A stretch of 64,000 nucleotides of DNA from Pseudovibrio sp. Tun.PSC04-5.I4 (GCF_900104145.1 NZ_FNLB01000006.1:1447001-1511000); one strand, 5' to 3'; shown: positions 9,080 to 17,614, numbered from the stretch's first letter. Program-made: numbers and translations. Notes: generated by a model not told the origin, from the sequence alone.

Positions 9080-10124
9080 GCAATTGATATTATGGGGACT
9101 TTGCCTTGGTATCCTCACAATTGTGATGATGCTGAAAGCCTATGCACGTCCAGATTCCGGTGTAAAGGAATGTATTCCTATACGCATGAGCTTCATCCAA
9201 CCATGGGGTGATGAATATATTCCTAACCAGCGTATATGGAGATCAGAGCTCCTTTCACATCAAAGGCTTGGCGTGGATGAGATTATTCTGCAATGGACCC
9301 TTTGGAGCTCGGATCACAGCACAGAACCCAAACTCCCTATATGGCTGGAATCCGCAATTCTGGCAGCTGATGATGCAGGCACAAAGATCTGGTTTGGTCT
9401 TAGATATGACCCCGGTTTCATCAAGGGATTAAGGACCAAAGGCCAAGCCTATCTAGACCAACGCCTGAGTGAAAATAGAGCGCTCGCCAAAGCCATCAAG
9501 TCACAGCTTGCTTATGCATCGCACCCAGATCAGGTGTTCGCAGGCTGGTATATCGCCGACGAAATCGACAGCGAACTTCTGCTGGACGCCAAGCTCAACA
9601 CACTGATTACCAGTTACGTGAAGCGCACCCGCATTGCCTTAAACGAGATCTTACCCGGACCGGTTGCCATCTCAGGCTACACCGGCATGGAGACCAATGC
9701 GGAAAAACTGGCAGCACGCTGGAACACACTGATGAACGCATCCTCACTGGATATCCTGCTGCTTCAGGACGGGCTAGGGGCCAAGTTGATGGAACCTTAT
9801 TCCAGTAGAAATCTGCAACGTTCCATAAATGCAGCCTTTCAAAAACAGGACCACACAGTCATTCCGGTGGTGGAGATTTTTGAAATTGACCCAAGAACGC
9901 CTGACTTTAAAACCATGCCCACAAAAGTCGGGACTATGAAACGGCGGCTCAGTAATGCACGAATAAAGCCAGATCAATCAGTCGCGCTGTTTTCACTGTC
10001 CAGCCATGTGCTCAAGCACGACAGCAAAGACAGCCGGGACCTTGCAAAATTCCTTCAACAGAATGCGCAGATTTGCCAACAGAGTGAATTGAAAGTCTTC
10101 AACACACAAAACGAACGGGACTAA
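9030..10124 (+). CDS. Secreted TIM-barrel-like protein of the nfr locus (DUF4434-like)
   Basis: A 364-residue protein whose first 50 bases overlap nfrA in another frame. The N-terminus has lysines, a hydrophobic core (LILWGLCLGILTIVMML) and an AYA cleavage site near residue 39, so it should be periplasmic. The body looks like a glycoside-hydrolase-type TIM barrel: an early segment IRMSFIQPWGDEYI, then GTKIWFGLRYDPGF, then GWYIADEIDSELL with acidic residues at a strand end, then LDILLLQDGLG. GWYIADEID resembles the DUF4434 family. E. coli has a gene of unknown role (ybcH) beside nfrA; whether this is its counterpart I cannot test. A glycan-binding or glycan-trimming role is inferred from position. 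Confidence 0.6.
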   Translation: MTAKPAEYFWVFKQTFKQLILWGLCLGILTIVMMLKAYARPDSGVKECIPIRMSFIQPWGDEYIPNQRIWRSELLSHQRLGVDEIILQWTLWSSDHSTEPKLPIWLESAILAADDAGTKIWFGLRYDPGFIKGLRTKGQAYLDQRLSENRALAKAIKSQLAYASHPDQVFAGWYIADEIDSELLLDAKLNTLITSYVKRTRIALNEILPGPVAISGYTGMETNAEKLAARWNTLMNASSLDILLLQDGLGAKLMEPYSSRNLQRSINAAFQKQDHTVIPVVEIFEIDPRTPDFKTMPTKVGTMKRRLSNARIKPDQSVALFSLSSHVLKHDSKDSRDLAKFLQQNAQICQQSELKVFNTQNERD

Positions 10125-10141
10125 ATTCGAAGCAGGAGCAT

Positions 10142-11287
10142 ATGAGAGAACCAGAGATAATCGGAAATGGACCACATAAGGTCCTGTGCATCATAGGAAC
10201 ACGGCCCGAAGCCATCAAAATGGCACCGGTAATTTCCGCAATCTCAAAGTGTAAATCACTACATGCCCACGTCCTCATGACAGGGCAACACAAAGAAATT
10301 GCATCTAACGCATTGATTTCATTTGACATTCATAAAATAAACTGGTTAGATATAATCGCGAGCAGTCATCACTTAGCCGATCAGGCGAGTGATCTCCTTA
10401 AAGGCATCAACGCTTACATCGCCGTTCACCAACCCCAATACGTCCTTGTTCACGGGGACACCACTACAGGCTTTGTTGGCGCTTTAGCCAGTTTTTACAG
10501 CTCCGTTTCTGTTGGTCATGTGGAGGCCGGATTGCGCAGCGGTGATCTTTACGACCCTTTCCCAGAAGAAGCCAATCGCCGCCTTGCAGATCAGCTTTGC
10601 CACCGGCTATTTGCACCCACCAGCATCGCCCAGGACAATCTGCTCCGCGAAGGCATTGCCTATGACAAAATTTTGGTGACTGGAAACACAGTGGTCGATG
10701 CGGTCCGCCATCTGGCACAGCGCATCAAGCCCGCCCGTCAACTGGATGAACTGAAGAACGTACTGGGACCGGAAAAGCGATTAGCATTGGTAACAACCCA
10801 TCGCCGCGAAAACTGGGGTGCGCCCATGCGCAATACCTGCCACGCCATCAAGCGTCTTGTTGCAGAGCATGAGGACTTGCAGGTCGTCTTGCCAGTTCAT
10901 CCAAACCCCATGGTCAAAGACGTCGTTACAGAGGTGTTGAAGAATGTGAAGCGCGTGCACCTGATTGAGCCGCTGCCATACGAAGCGCTCATAGCACTGG
11001 AGCGTGATGCGGATCTCATTCTCACAGACAGCGGTGGACTACAGGAGGAAGCACCTGAATTTGGAACACCACTCCTGATCCTGCGTAAAACCACAGAGCG
11101 CCCGGAAGCACTCACCAGCGGCGCTGCCAAACTCGTCGGCACATGCGAGCAAACCATCCTTGATGAAGCAAACTACATTCTCAAAACTGCCGGCACAAAG
11201 GTCGACCGTAAAAACCCGTTTGGCGATGGGCACGCAGCTCAGCGCATTGCCGAATGCCTGGAACATCACTTAAAATCAAAACTCTAG
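10142..11287 (+). CDS. wecB: UDP-N-acetylglucosamine 2-epimerase (non-hydrolysing)
   Basis: A 381-residue epimerase converting UDP-GlcNAc to UDP-ManNAc. The N-terminal IIGTRPEAIKMAPVI, then HGDTTT, GHVEAGLRSGD, TTHRRENWG, and the C-terminal TDSGGLQEEAPEFGTP and TTERPEA blocks are all diagnostic, and length fits WecB/MnaA (about 376). The start has AGGAG 7 bases upstream. It is 17 bases after the TIM-barrel gene, so it is the fourth gene of the operon. In E. coli, WecB was itself found as NfrC, a requirement for N4 adsorption, because it supplies ManNAc for the NfrAB glycan. Having it inside this operon strongly supports a ManNAc-containing product. Confidence 0.95.
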   Translation: MREPEIIGNGPHKVLCIIGTRPEAIKMAPVISAISKCKSLHAHVLMTGQHKEIASNALISFDIHKINWLDIIASSHHLADQASDLLKGINAYIAVHQPQYVLVHGDTTTGFVGALASFYSSVSVGHVEAGLRSGDLYDPFPEEANRRLADQLCHRLFAPTSIAQDNLLREGIAYDKILVTGNTVVDAVRHLAQRIKPARQLDELKNVLGPEKRLALVTTHRRENWGAPMRNTCHAIKRLVAEHEDLQVVLPVHPNPMVKDVVTEVLKNVKRVHLIEPLPYEALIALERDADLILTDSGGLQEEAPEFGTPLLILRKTTERPEALTSGAAKLVGTCEQTILDEANYILKTAGTKVDRKNPFGDGHAAQRIAECLEHHLKSKL

Positions 11288-11314
11288 GCTTTCCGTCAGT
11301 CCAATATATATAAG

Positions 11315-11696
11315 TTCCATAATCTACCTTATGCGCCTTATGGATTGATAGCAGCATCAACCTACCTATATGCCTCCACGACTAAATTCTAGGTACCAAA
11401 CAATGTCCACAAATCACCGAAAGCGCATCATTGGGTACAATTAGAGGTCTGATCAAAGACGCTCAACACGAAATGATGACATTGACAGGGTCACGCTAAG
11501 ATCCGTCAGGCCTCAGCTCATAAACATCCCATGAATAAGAACACAACCCGCAAACTCAGCGAGCTCAAAGGATATACGGCAGAGCGCTGGCACACCAAGT
11601 AAATAGAAAACTATTCTTTAAATAATTCAACCAATACTTAAATAAACGCCCCTATTTCACTTAATATTCATTAAGGGTATAAGGTAGATTATGGAA
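11315..11696. repeat. 382-bp unit bounded by perfect 18-bp inverted repeats (MITE-like)
   Basis: TTCCATAATCTACCTTAT at 11315-11332 is the exact reverse complement of 11679-11696. An 18-bp perfect match within 400 bases is very unlikely by chance. The inside carries no transposase, only remnant frames, so a non-autonomous mobile element or its remains is the simplest reading. I cannot identify a clear target-site duplication at the borders. Confidence 0.5.
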
Positions 11697-11733
11697 TAAT
11701 TAGGTATTACTTCATTAATACTTAAGTAAACGC
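11633..11733. repeat. Imperfect direct repeat pair, AATACTTAARTAAACGC
   Basis: AATACTTAAATAAACGC at 11633-11649 recurs at 11717-11733 with one mismatch (G for A). One copy lies inside the inverted-repeat unit and one just outside it, so a duplication connected with the element's insertion is possible. Confidence 0.45.
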
Positions 11734-11940
11734 AACTTAAACCTGAAGTAACTCCGCAACACTGCTAGAAAAAATGAAGCCTACGAGTTCAAGCAAGTCC
11801 CAAAAGCCGCTATTCTACAGCCTATTTTGGTAGTTTGAACCGGATAAAACCTTTTATGAAGACGTCGAAAATCACCATATTATACCAATCCAGCGTGGCA
11901 AGCCTGTTGATGCCACCAGCTATTCTGGGTGTTTTATATC

Positions 11941-11964
11941 CATATCCATATCCATATCCATATC
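11941..11964. repeat. Hexanucleotide tandem repeat (CATATC)x4
   Basis: Four perfect copies of CATATC in tandem, preceded by the near copy TATATC at 11935-11940. The unit is a multiple of three, so copy number changes keep frame; in the short frame 11856-12014 it encodes Tyr-Pro repeats. It lies at the decayed 5' end of the MFS pseudogene. Confidence 0.85.
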
Positions 11965-12016
11965 TCATAACAAACTATCTATCTGAAACTCCAGAGAGAA
12001 TTGGTTTTCCATAACG

Positions 12017-13071
12017 ATCTCCATGCTACCCAAACTGTTCATTCTGCTTTTTTGCCGGAGCAGTTGCAGACAGATTCAACAAACGCACAGTGTTGCTCTT
12101 GCTACATGTGGCAAACGCCTTGCCCATATTGCTCCTGATTTTGCTTATTCAATCAGGATTAGCGGCGTATAACTTACTGATAGTATTCGCAATTTTATCT
12201 GGAACAACCGCCGCATTCATTCAACCGACACTGGATGGTATGCTCAACCACATCTCCAATGATAACATTCAGCGCGGCGTCAATTTTTCAATCGGCACCA
12301 TGTATCTGGTCACATTGATTGGCTTCGGCATGGCCAGTCTCACAGAGTGTGATCGGCCTCATTCCATTGCTCCTCATCACCACTCTTATTTTCCTGCTGG
12401 GCATAGCAAGCACGCTCACATTACCCAATACCCTGCCAAAACAGACCACACCCAAAACCTCTGTAATCCGGGAGGTTTCAGAGGGCATCAAGCTTACCTT
12501 TGCCTCACCACACATGCGCAATCCAGTGCTTTTGATGAGCTCTGCAGGTTTGTTACTTGGCGGTCCCTATGCTGTGTTGGTTCCAATAATCTTGCGGGAC
12601 AGCCACAACGCGACTGGCTTTGACTTTGCCGCGGCGTTTGCCACATTCATGGTAGGCGGCGCAATATCCAGCGGCATTTTGCTGAAAATAGGCAAGGTCC
12701 AGAATCCCATGCTCCTGCTCACACTCGGGTACGCATTGGGTGGCATTGCATTGGTTACATGGTCTTTCAGTCCGCCATATTGGTTCTTTCTAACAACAAT
12801 CCTGCTATGGGGTTTCGGCGGCGGCATATGTCTCAACATGAGCCGAGCAATCCTTCAAGAACACGCCCCGCTAACCCATAAATCCCGCATCTTGAGTGTC
12901 ATGTATATGGGAGATGAAGGTGGCGCACCTCTGGGCAGCTTGCTTATAGGCGTTCTGGTTGCTTCCATAGGCATTGCCCAAGCAGCCATGTTGCCGGGTG
13001 TTCTCGTCCTCGTGATTTCAGCAATCTTACTCACCAAAACAACAAAAGCCAGCGCTCAGCAAACCAACTAA
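12017..13071 (+). pseudogene. MFS transporter pseudogene (at least two frameshifts)
   Basis: Three consecutive frames give one major facilitator protein. The first piece (from about 12017) reads MLPKLFILLF; dropping one T from the T6 run at 12048-12053 joins it to AGAVADRFNKRTVLLLLH, the classic MFS loop 2-3 motif. This second frame runs to GFGMASL near 12342, then the reading shifts again, probably with a small deletion, into VIGLIPLLLITTLIF and onward through transmembrane segments to the stop at 13069-13071. The N-terminal first helix is not recognisable. The intact ancestor would be an MFS_3-type exporter of about 400 residues. The second piece alone (12319-13071, 250 residues) could still be translated but would lack half the fold. 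Confidence 0.85.
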
Positions 13072-13119
13072 CCGGAAGCCAACACAGGCACATGCTTCGC
13101 CAATCCTATGAAGGTGAGA

Positions 13120-13983
13120 TCATGCACCTTTGTCATCTTCTTTCCCCAACCCTAAAATCCGCCGGGCTCGAAGCAAAATGGGCGCGTCTACCATTTTGCC
13201 ATCCACCACAAAAGCACCCTTCCCTTTGGCTTGCTTTTGTTTGCCAAGTACATACTGCGCCCATTTTACGTCTCCAGCTGAGGGTTCAAAACACTGATTG
13301 ATCACACTGACTTGGGCCGGGTGAATAGCTATCTTCCCATTATAACCCAGCTGGCGCGCATTGTGCGCTTCCTGTGCAAGGCCGTCAGGATCATGAAAAT
13401 CCAGATAAACCCCATCCAGCGCCCATAAGTGGTTCTTCACCGCTGCATTCAACAATTGGCCGCGTGGCCACATCAAATCTTTCCACCCCATCCCACCGCC
13501 GGTTTCTGCCGTATAATCTGCGTAGCCAAACGCCAAAGCGTGCAGCGGCGCACGAGCCGCGGCGATTTCTTCCGCATTGGCCAGACCAGCAGTGGTTTCC
13601 AGCAAGGCACACAGCTTGAGATCAGCCCCGGCAGGATGTTCAAGCAGCAGCGCGTGCACCTGTTCCAGATCATGCGCATGTTCGCATTTAGGCAAAAATA
13701 ACCAATCCGGCAACTCGGCAAACGCAAGCAGGCTCAGCATATCCTTCAGCCCCTCTGGCGTGCTGAGAGACGATATCCTGAGGCCAACCTCACAGTTATC
13801 ATGTCCATGAAAATTTCCCTGCATGGCAGTCAGAGCGTCTCTGGCCTGCTGCTTTTTCTCTTGTGCAACGCCGTCTTCCAGATCCAACACCACGCAATCT
13901 GGTTCAGCTTTCAACGCTTTGGGAAACAACTGAGCTTTGTCAGCAGGCAAAAACAACAGGCTCTTCAAGGCAGGCACTCCCAA
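13120..13983 (-). CDS. HpcH/HpaI (CitE-like) CoA-ester lyase, likely citramalyl-CoA lyase
   Basis: A 287-residue member of the CitE branch of the HpcH/HpaI aldolase family. SLLFLPADKAQLFPKAL starts the barrel and binds CoA, LDLEDGV (near residue 33) supplies acidic metal ligands, and LPKCE, ALLETTAGL and FGYADYTAETG follow as in CitE-like lyases. Such enzymes split malyl- or citramalyl-CoA into acetyl-CoA plus glyoxylate or pyruvate. It is divergent from the CoA-transferase and MaoC hydratase genes, with 123 bases between. Together the three could activate, hydrate and cleave itaconate or mesaconate; the (S)-citramalyl-CoA specificity is inferred from that context. Confidence 0.8.
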   Translation of the reverse strand: MGVPALKSLLFLPADKAQLFPKALKAEPDCVVLDLEDGVAQEKKQQARDALTAMQGNFHGHDNCEVGLRISSLSTPEGLKDMLSLLAFAELPDWLFLPKCEHAHDLEQVHALLLEHPAGADLKLCALLETTAGLANAEEIAAARAPLHALAFGYADYTAETGGGMGWKDLMWPRGQLLNAAVKNHLWALDGVYLDFHDPDGLAQEAHNARQLGYNGKIAIHPAQVSVINQCFEPSAGDVKWAQYVLGKQKQAKGKGAFVVDGKMVDAPILLRARRILGLGKEDDKGA

Positions 13984-14106
13984 CTAAAAAGCGCTAATTC
14001 TTTAAGGGCGCGAGGAGAGATTGTAACTGGTAACAATTAATTACCCGACAAAGTGTAGGATACATTCACACAACACATGTCGACGGATGCTTGTAGGAAG
14101 ACCCTA

Positions 14107-15459
14107 ATGTCAAAAGGATCGCTTTCGCGTCTCTATCAGGAAAAACTCAAAACCGCAGAACAAGCGGTCAATGCGTTGCCACGAGACTCGCAGCTGGTTA
14201 CATTCGGCTGCTATTGCGGCACTCCGCCCAACCTGACACAAGCCTTTTGCACTGCAGTTTCAAACAAGTTCTTTTCTGGCATTCCAGATGTGTACTTGCT
14301 GCGATCTCGTGAGGAAGTCGTCAAGCAGTTCACCAATGTAGAAGTGCTCTCCCGCATTCGTATGCTTTGCCCATTTTTGGGCGCAGGCTTCCGGCAATTG
14401 GCGGACAAAGCCAAAGAGCTCCACAAAACACATCCAGATTTGATTGTACCGCAGTTTCTGCCAGAACATTTCAGCCTCTATGCCAGAGGGGTATTCACTC
14501 GTCATGGCAAACCGGATGTTCACATGCTTCAGGTCTCGCCCATGGATGAGCACGGCTATTTCAGCTTTGGTGCTGATGGCAGCATGTCCATTCCACTGGC
14601 ATTGGAGGCCGCGCAGATCATTGTTGAAGTGAACCCCAAAATGCCCCGCACCTTTGGCGCCGGCATCCTGCATATTTCTCAGATCGCGGCCATTACAGAG
14701 CATGAGAGCGAACTGATGGTTCTGCCACAGAGAGAACCGTCTCCTGAAGATCAACAGATCGCCCGCCTCGTGGCTGATCTGGTGCAAGATAATGCCTGCA
14801 TTCAGTTGGGCATTGGCGCTGTACCCAATGAGGTTGGCCGCCTGCTCAAAACCCGAAATGATCTGGGCATTCACACCGAAGTTCTGGGAGATACCCTGCT
14901 GGAACTGATAGAGGCTGGCAACGTCTCCAACCGCTATAAACAGTTGAACGTGGGCCACTCTGTCTTCAACATCGCCCTGTTTTCCAAGCCCAGCTACTAT
15001 GATTTTTTAGATAACAACCCGACCATGCTGTGCCATCCCGCGGAGTACGTCAACAACCCGCATATCATCGCCCAAAATGACAACACCGTCTCGGTCAACT
15101 CATTCGTGGAGATAGACTTATTCGGTCAGGTGGCCTCTGAATCTGTCAACTGGCGACAGATTTCAGGCAGTGGCGGACAACTGGATTTTAGCCGCGGCGC
15201 GTTCCTATCCAAGGGTGGCATCGCAGTATTAGCAGCCCATTCCACCGCCAAAAATAACAGTATTTCCAAGGTAGTGCCCCGGCTCAATAATATAGTCACG
15301 ACACCGCGCAACGACGTACATTATGTGGTGACAGAACATGGCTGCGTGGACTTATTTGGCCTTTCCACCTGCGACCGCGCCCAAGCATTGATAAAGCTGG
15401 CCGCTCCCAAATTTCGCGATGAACTGCGCGAAGAAGCCCACAAAATGACCCTCTACTGA
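14107..15459 (+). CDS. 4-hydroxybutyrate/itaconate-type CoA-transferase (acetyl-CoA hydrolase family)
   Basis: A 450-residue family I CoA-transferase of the acetyl-CoA hydrolase/4-hydroxybutyrate CoA-transferase branch. QLGIGAVPNEVGRLL, HTEVLGDTLLELI, GSGGQLDFSRGA and VVTEHGCVDLFGLS are typical; a Glu in the C-terminal half forms the glutamyl-CoA thioester in this family. I prefer ATG 14107 (GTAGGAAG just upstream, MSKGSLSRLYQEKL as in homologues) to the ATG 30 bases earlier. This is the family of Yersinia RipA, the itaconate CoA-transferase. It lies 20 bases before the MaoC hydratase and opposite the CitE-like lyase. Succinyl-CoA would be the probable CoA donor. Confidence 0.85.
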   Translation: MSKGSLSRLYQEKLKTAEQAVNALPRDSQLVTFGCYCGTPPNLTQAFCTAVSNKFFSGIPDVYLLRSREEVVKQFTNVEVLSRIRMLCPFLGAGFRQLADKAKELHKTHPDLIVPQFLPEHFSLYARGVFTRHGKPDVHMLQVSPMDEHGYFSFGADGSMSIPLALEAAQIIVEVNPKMPRTFGAGILHISQIAAITEHESELMVLPQREPSPEDQQIARLVADLVQDNACIQLGIGAVPNEVGRLLKTRNDLGIHTEVLGDTLLELIEAGNVSNRYKQLNVGHSVFNIALFSKPSYYDFLDNNPTMLCHPAEYVNNPHIIAQNDNTVSVNSFVEIDLFGQVASESVNWRQISGSGGQLDFSRGAFLSKGGIAVLAAHSTAKNNSISKVVPRLNNIVTTPRNDVHYVVTEHGCVDLFGLSTCDRAQALIKLAAPKFRDELREEAHKMTLY

Positions 15460-15479
15460 ACAGCCTGGGAGGACGACCT

Positions 15480-16523
15480 TTGTTTTCCGCATATGCCAAA
15501 ATCTCTGAAAACCGATACCGCGAAACCAGCGGCCTCGATTTTGAAGAGTTTGCAGTTGGCCAGGTCTTTCATCACCGCCCCGGCTTAACGCTCACCCAGC
15601 AGGAAAATGCAGAGGAAGCGTTTGATACCTATAACGCTGCCATGTTGCATTATGATGCGCATTACGCGCAGCAGACGGAATTCGGCAATCCGTTGGTCGT
15701 GTCCACGCTAACAATGCAAAAGATAATCGGCATGAGCTGGAAAACCTTTGCGCGCAAAGACCGCATCACCGCGTTTGACGATATCACCATGACAGCACCT
15801 GTTTATGGTGGAGATACGCTGTACTGCACCAGCCGGATTACAGCAATTGATGACCTCAATGAGGAGATCGGATTGGTCACTGTCAAAGCATCAGCCACCA
15901 ACCAGCATGGCACAGAGGTAGCACGTCTTGGTTATACGATCAGCATCTTCAAAAAGGGAAAACACCCGTGCGTTGGAAAGCTGGAAAACCAACAAAATGA
16001 TGAACGTTTTTCAGCTTATAGGCAACTTGAGGACCGCAGCCTGATCGAAGTTACCGGTCTTTTCTTTGAGAGCTTTATAAAGGGAGATGTGTTTGAGCAC
16101 AGGCCGCAGGTGACGCTTCAGACCTCATCCATGCTGCGCCACGTGATGCAAAGCACAAATTGGAACCCCATGTATTCTGACGGGACCTCCGCCCATCGCC
16201 TATATGGAACCAATGAGTGCCCCGCCTCCGAAGTTCACACACTCTCTCTGATCACCGCTGCCACCACGCGCACATTTGGCCGGGTTGTTGCCAATCTGGG
16301 GTGGAGCGATACAAAACTGTCTCGGCACTTCTTCGCTGGTGATCGCTTTTGTGTTGAGAGCAAAGTGCTGGCAAAACGGGAGAGCAAATCCCGGCCCGAC
16401 CAAGGTATCTTAACCGTACAGACCACCGCCTATGACCAACATGGAAAACACGCAATCTCCTACACCCGTACATTGCTCGTCTACCGAGAAAGAAAAGGTC
16501 CTTACGCGGCCGCTGGTTATTGA
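15480..16523 (+). CDS. Double-hotdog MaoC-type hydratase, mesaconyl-CoA/itaconyl-CoA hydratase-like
   Basis: A 347-residue protein made of two related hotdog halves: the first starts FEEFAVGQVFHHRPG, the second, near residue 195, FFESFIKGDVFEHRP. The conserved segment NAAMLHYDAHYA (near residue 53) and the overall length match mesaconyl-CoA (beta-methylmalyl-CoA) hydratases of alphaproteobacteria rather than short R-hydratases. The start is a TTG with GGGAGG 7 bases upstream; no in-frame ATG gives the conserved N-terminus. It would add water to mesaconyl- or itaconyl-CoA to give a methylmalyl- or citramalyl-CoA, the substrate of the neighbouring lyase. Confidence 0.85.
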   Translation: MFSAYAKISENRYRETSGLDFEEFAVGQVFHHRPGLTLTQQENAEEAFDTYNAAMLHYDAHYAQQTEFGNPLVVSTLTMQKIIGMSWKTFARKDRITAFDDITMTAPVYGGDTLYCTSRITAIDDLNEEIGLVTVKASATNQHGTEVARLGYTISIFKKGKHPCVGKLENQQNDERFSAYRQLEDRSLIEVTGLFFESFIKGDVFEHRPQVTLQTSSMLRHVMQSTNWNPMYSDGTSAHRLYGTNECPASEVHTLSLITAATTRTFGRVVANLGWSDTKLSRHFFAGDRFCVESKVLAKRESKSRPDQGILTVQTTAYDQHGKHAISYTRTLLVYRERKGPYAAAGY

Positions 16524-16542
16524 TTGATGATCCCTGCCCTTT

Positions 16543-17325
16543 ATGATGCCCACACAAAAAAAAGAGGGCGAGCAGGTTTTGGGATCACCGGTAGTAGACC
16601 ACATCAACTGGCAACAGTTGGCCGCACAAAACAATGCAAACCTTTATGAGCATATGTTCACAGCGCACTCTCTTCCATTCCAGAGATCTGAATCCCATTT
16701 TCAAACCAGTCAAGAACCTCTACCATTCTATTCCAACATCGTGACATTGGCTCCCAACGCAACAGAAGAACAAACCAGCGCGATCAAAACACTTTGTGAA
16801 ACTGCACACTTCAATCTGGCTGTGAAAGACAGCTTCAACACACTGGGCCTGACTCCTCTCGGTTTTTAGGTGCTTTTTGAAGCAAACTGGTTTTACATAA
16901 AAGCACCGTTGCAGGCAGATGTGACGGGTTGGGAACAGATCACCACTCCAGAACAACTGGCCCAATGGGAAACTCAATGGAAGGCCAGTGGCTCCTCAAC
17001 AGAGCGCCAGATGTTTCTGCCGGCGCTTTTGGAAAACAAAACCATATCATTTTGGGGACGTCGATCCGGTAACAGCTATGATGCAGGCTTCATTGGAAAC
17101 CGGACTGGCCGCAGCACCGGGCTCTCAAACTTCTTTGCACCAGATATGAGCGGGCATCTAGCGGCGCAAATGGCAACTCTGCTACAACGCTGGAGCGGTG
17201 TCTTACCCGTCCTTGGTTATGCACACGGGCCATTTTTAAAAGCGGTTCTCTCAGTTGGTTTTGAGAGGTTGGGCAACTTAACACTCTGGTTCAAATCACA
17301 TTCCGAAAGCGGATCATTTCAATAG
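16543..17325 (+). pseudogene. GNAT-like hypothetical protein gene interrupted by an in-frame TAG
   Basis: Codons 1-108 (16543-16866) run into TAG at 16867-16869, and the same frame continues without a stop for another 151 codons to 17325. Both halves read as one 260-residue protein: the second half has GFIGNRTGRSTGLSNFF and LGYAHGPFLKAVLSVGFERLG, which resemble the last strands of a GNAT acetyltransferase fold. No ribosome-binding site stands before the GTG at 16870, so independent expression of the second half is doubtful. A nonsense mutation is the simplest explanation; sequencing error is possible. Location 19 bases after the MaoC gene suggests former co-transcription. Confidence 0.7.
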
Positions 17326-17614
17326 AAAACAAATTCAAAAACACCTCTGTTTATCCTAAATCTCAAAACAGCATTTTCTCAAATTCATGAGTAAAATCAT
17401 ATTTCTAATGTATTATTTAGTCATCCACCAAACTTCATTTTGGTCACAATTCATCACTAGGTCTCTGCCGCAGTTAACCTGTGCCAGAAAGAGAGATCAT
17501 GACCATAGAAGTCTGGATTGCTTACGTTGTGGCCTGCATCATTTTACTTATTATTCCCGGGCCAACTGTCCTCATGGTATCCAGTTATGGCATCAGTCAG
17601 GGAAAGCGCGCCGT

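Larger units (their letters stand above)
11288..12016. other. Gene-free decayed region between wecB and the MFS pseudogene
   Basis: About 730 bases with no credible intact gene. The DNA is visibly more AT-rich than the flanking genes. It holds a long inverted repeat, a 17-bp imperfect direct repeat and a hexanucleotide repeat (listed separately). Two short open frames are present: 11531-11602 (23 codons) and 11856-12014 (52 codons, with a Tyr-Pro run made by the hexanucleotide repeat). Neither resembles a known protein. The right end probably contains the lost N-terminus of the MFS gene. Confidence 0.6.

Noticed and set aside
11531..11602. 23-codon open frame as a small protein gene
   Set aside because: No ribosome-binding site, no resemblance to known small proteins, and it sits inside the decayed inverted-repeat unit.
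11941..11964. CATATC repeats as a CRISPR array or iteron origin
   Set aside because: The unit is only 6 bases and there are no spacers, replication protein or cas genes nearby.
14260..14958. Long open frame antisense to the CoA-transferase (about 232 codons)
   Set aside because: It mirrors a conserved enzyme gene; amino acid composition and lack of start signals mark it as a shadow.
13120..15459. CitE-like lyase plus CoA-transferase as citrate lyase
   Set aside because: The citrate lyase acyl carrier (CitD) and CitF are absent, and a MaoC hydratase is present, which fits C5-dicarboxyl-CoA chemistry better.
16867..16869. TAG read as pyrrolysine or as programmed readthrough
   Set aside because: No pyrrolysine genes are seen and alphaproteobacteria do not normally use it; a nonsense mutation is simpler.
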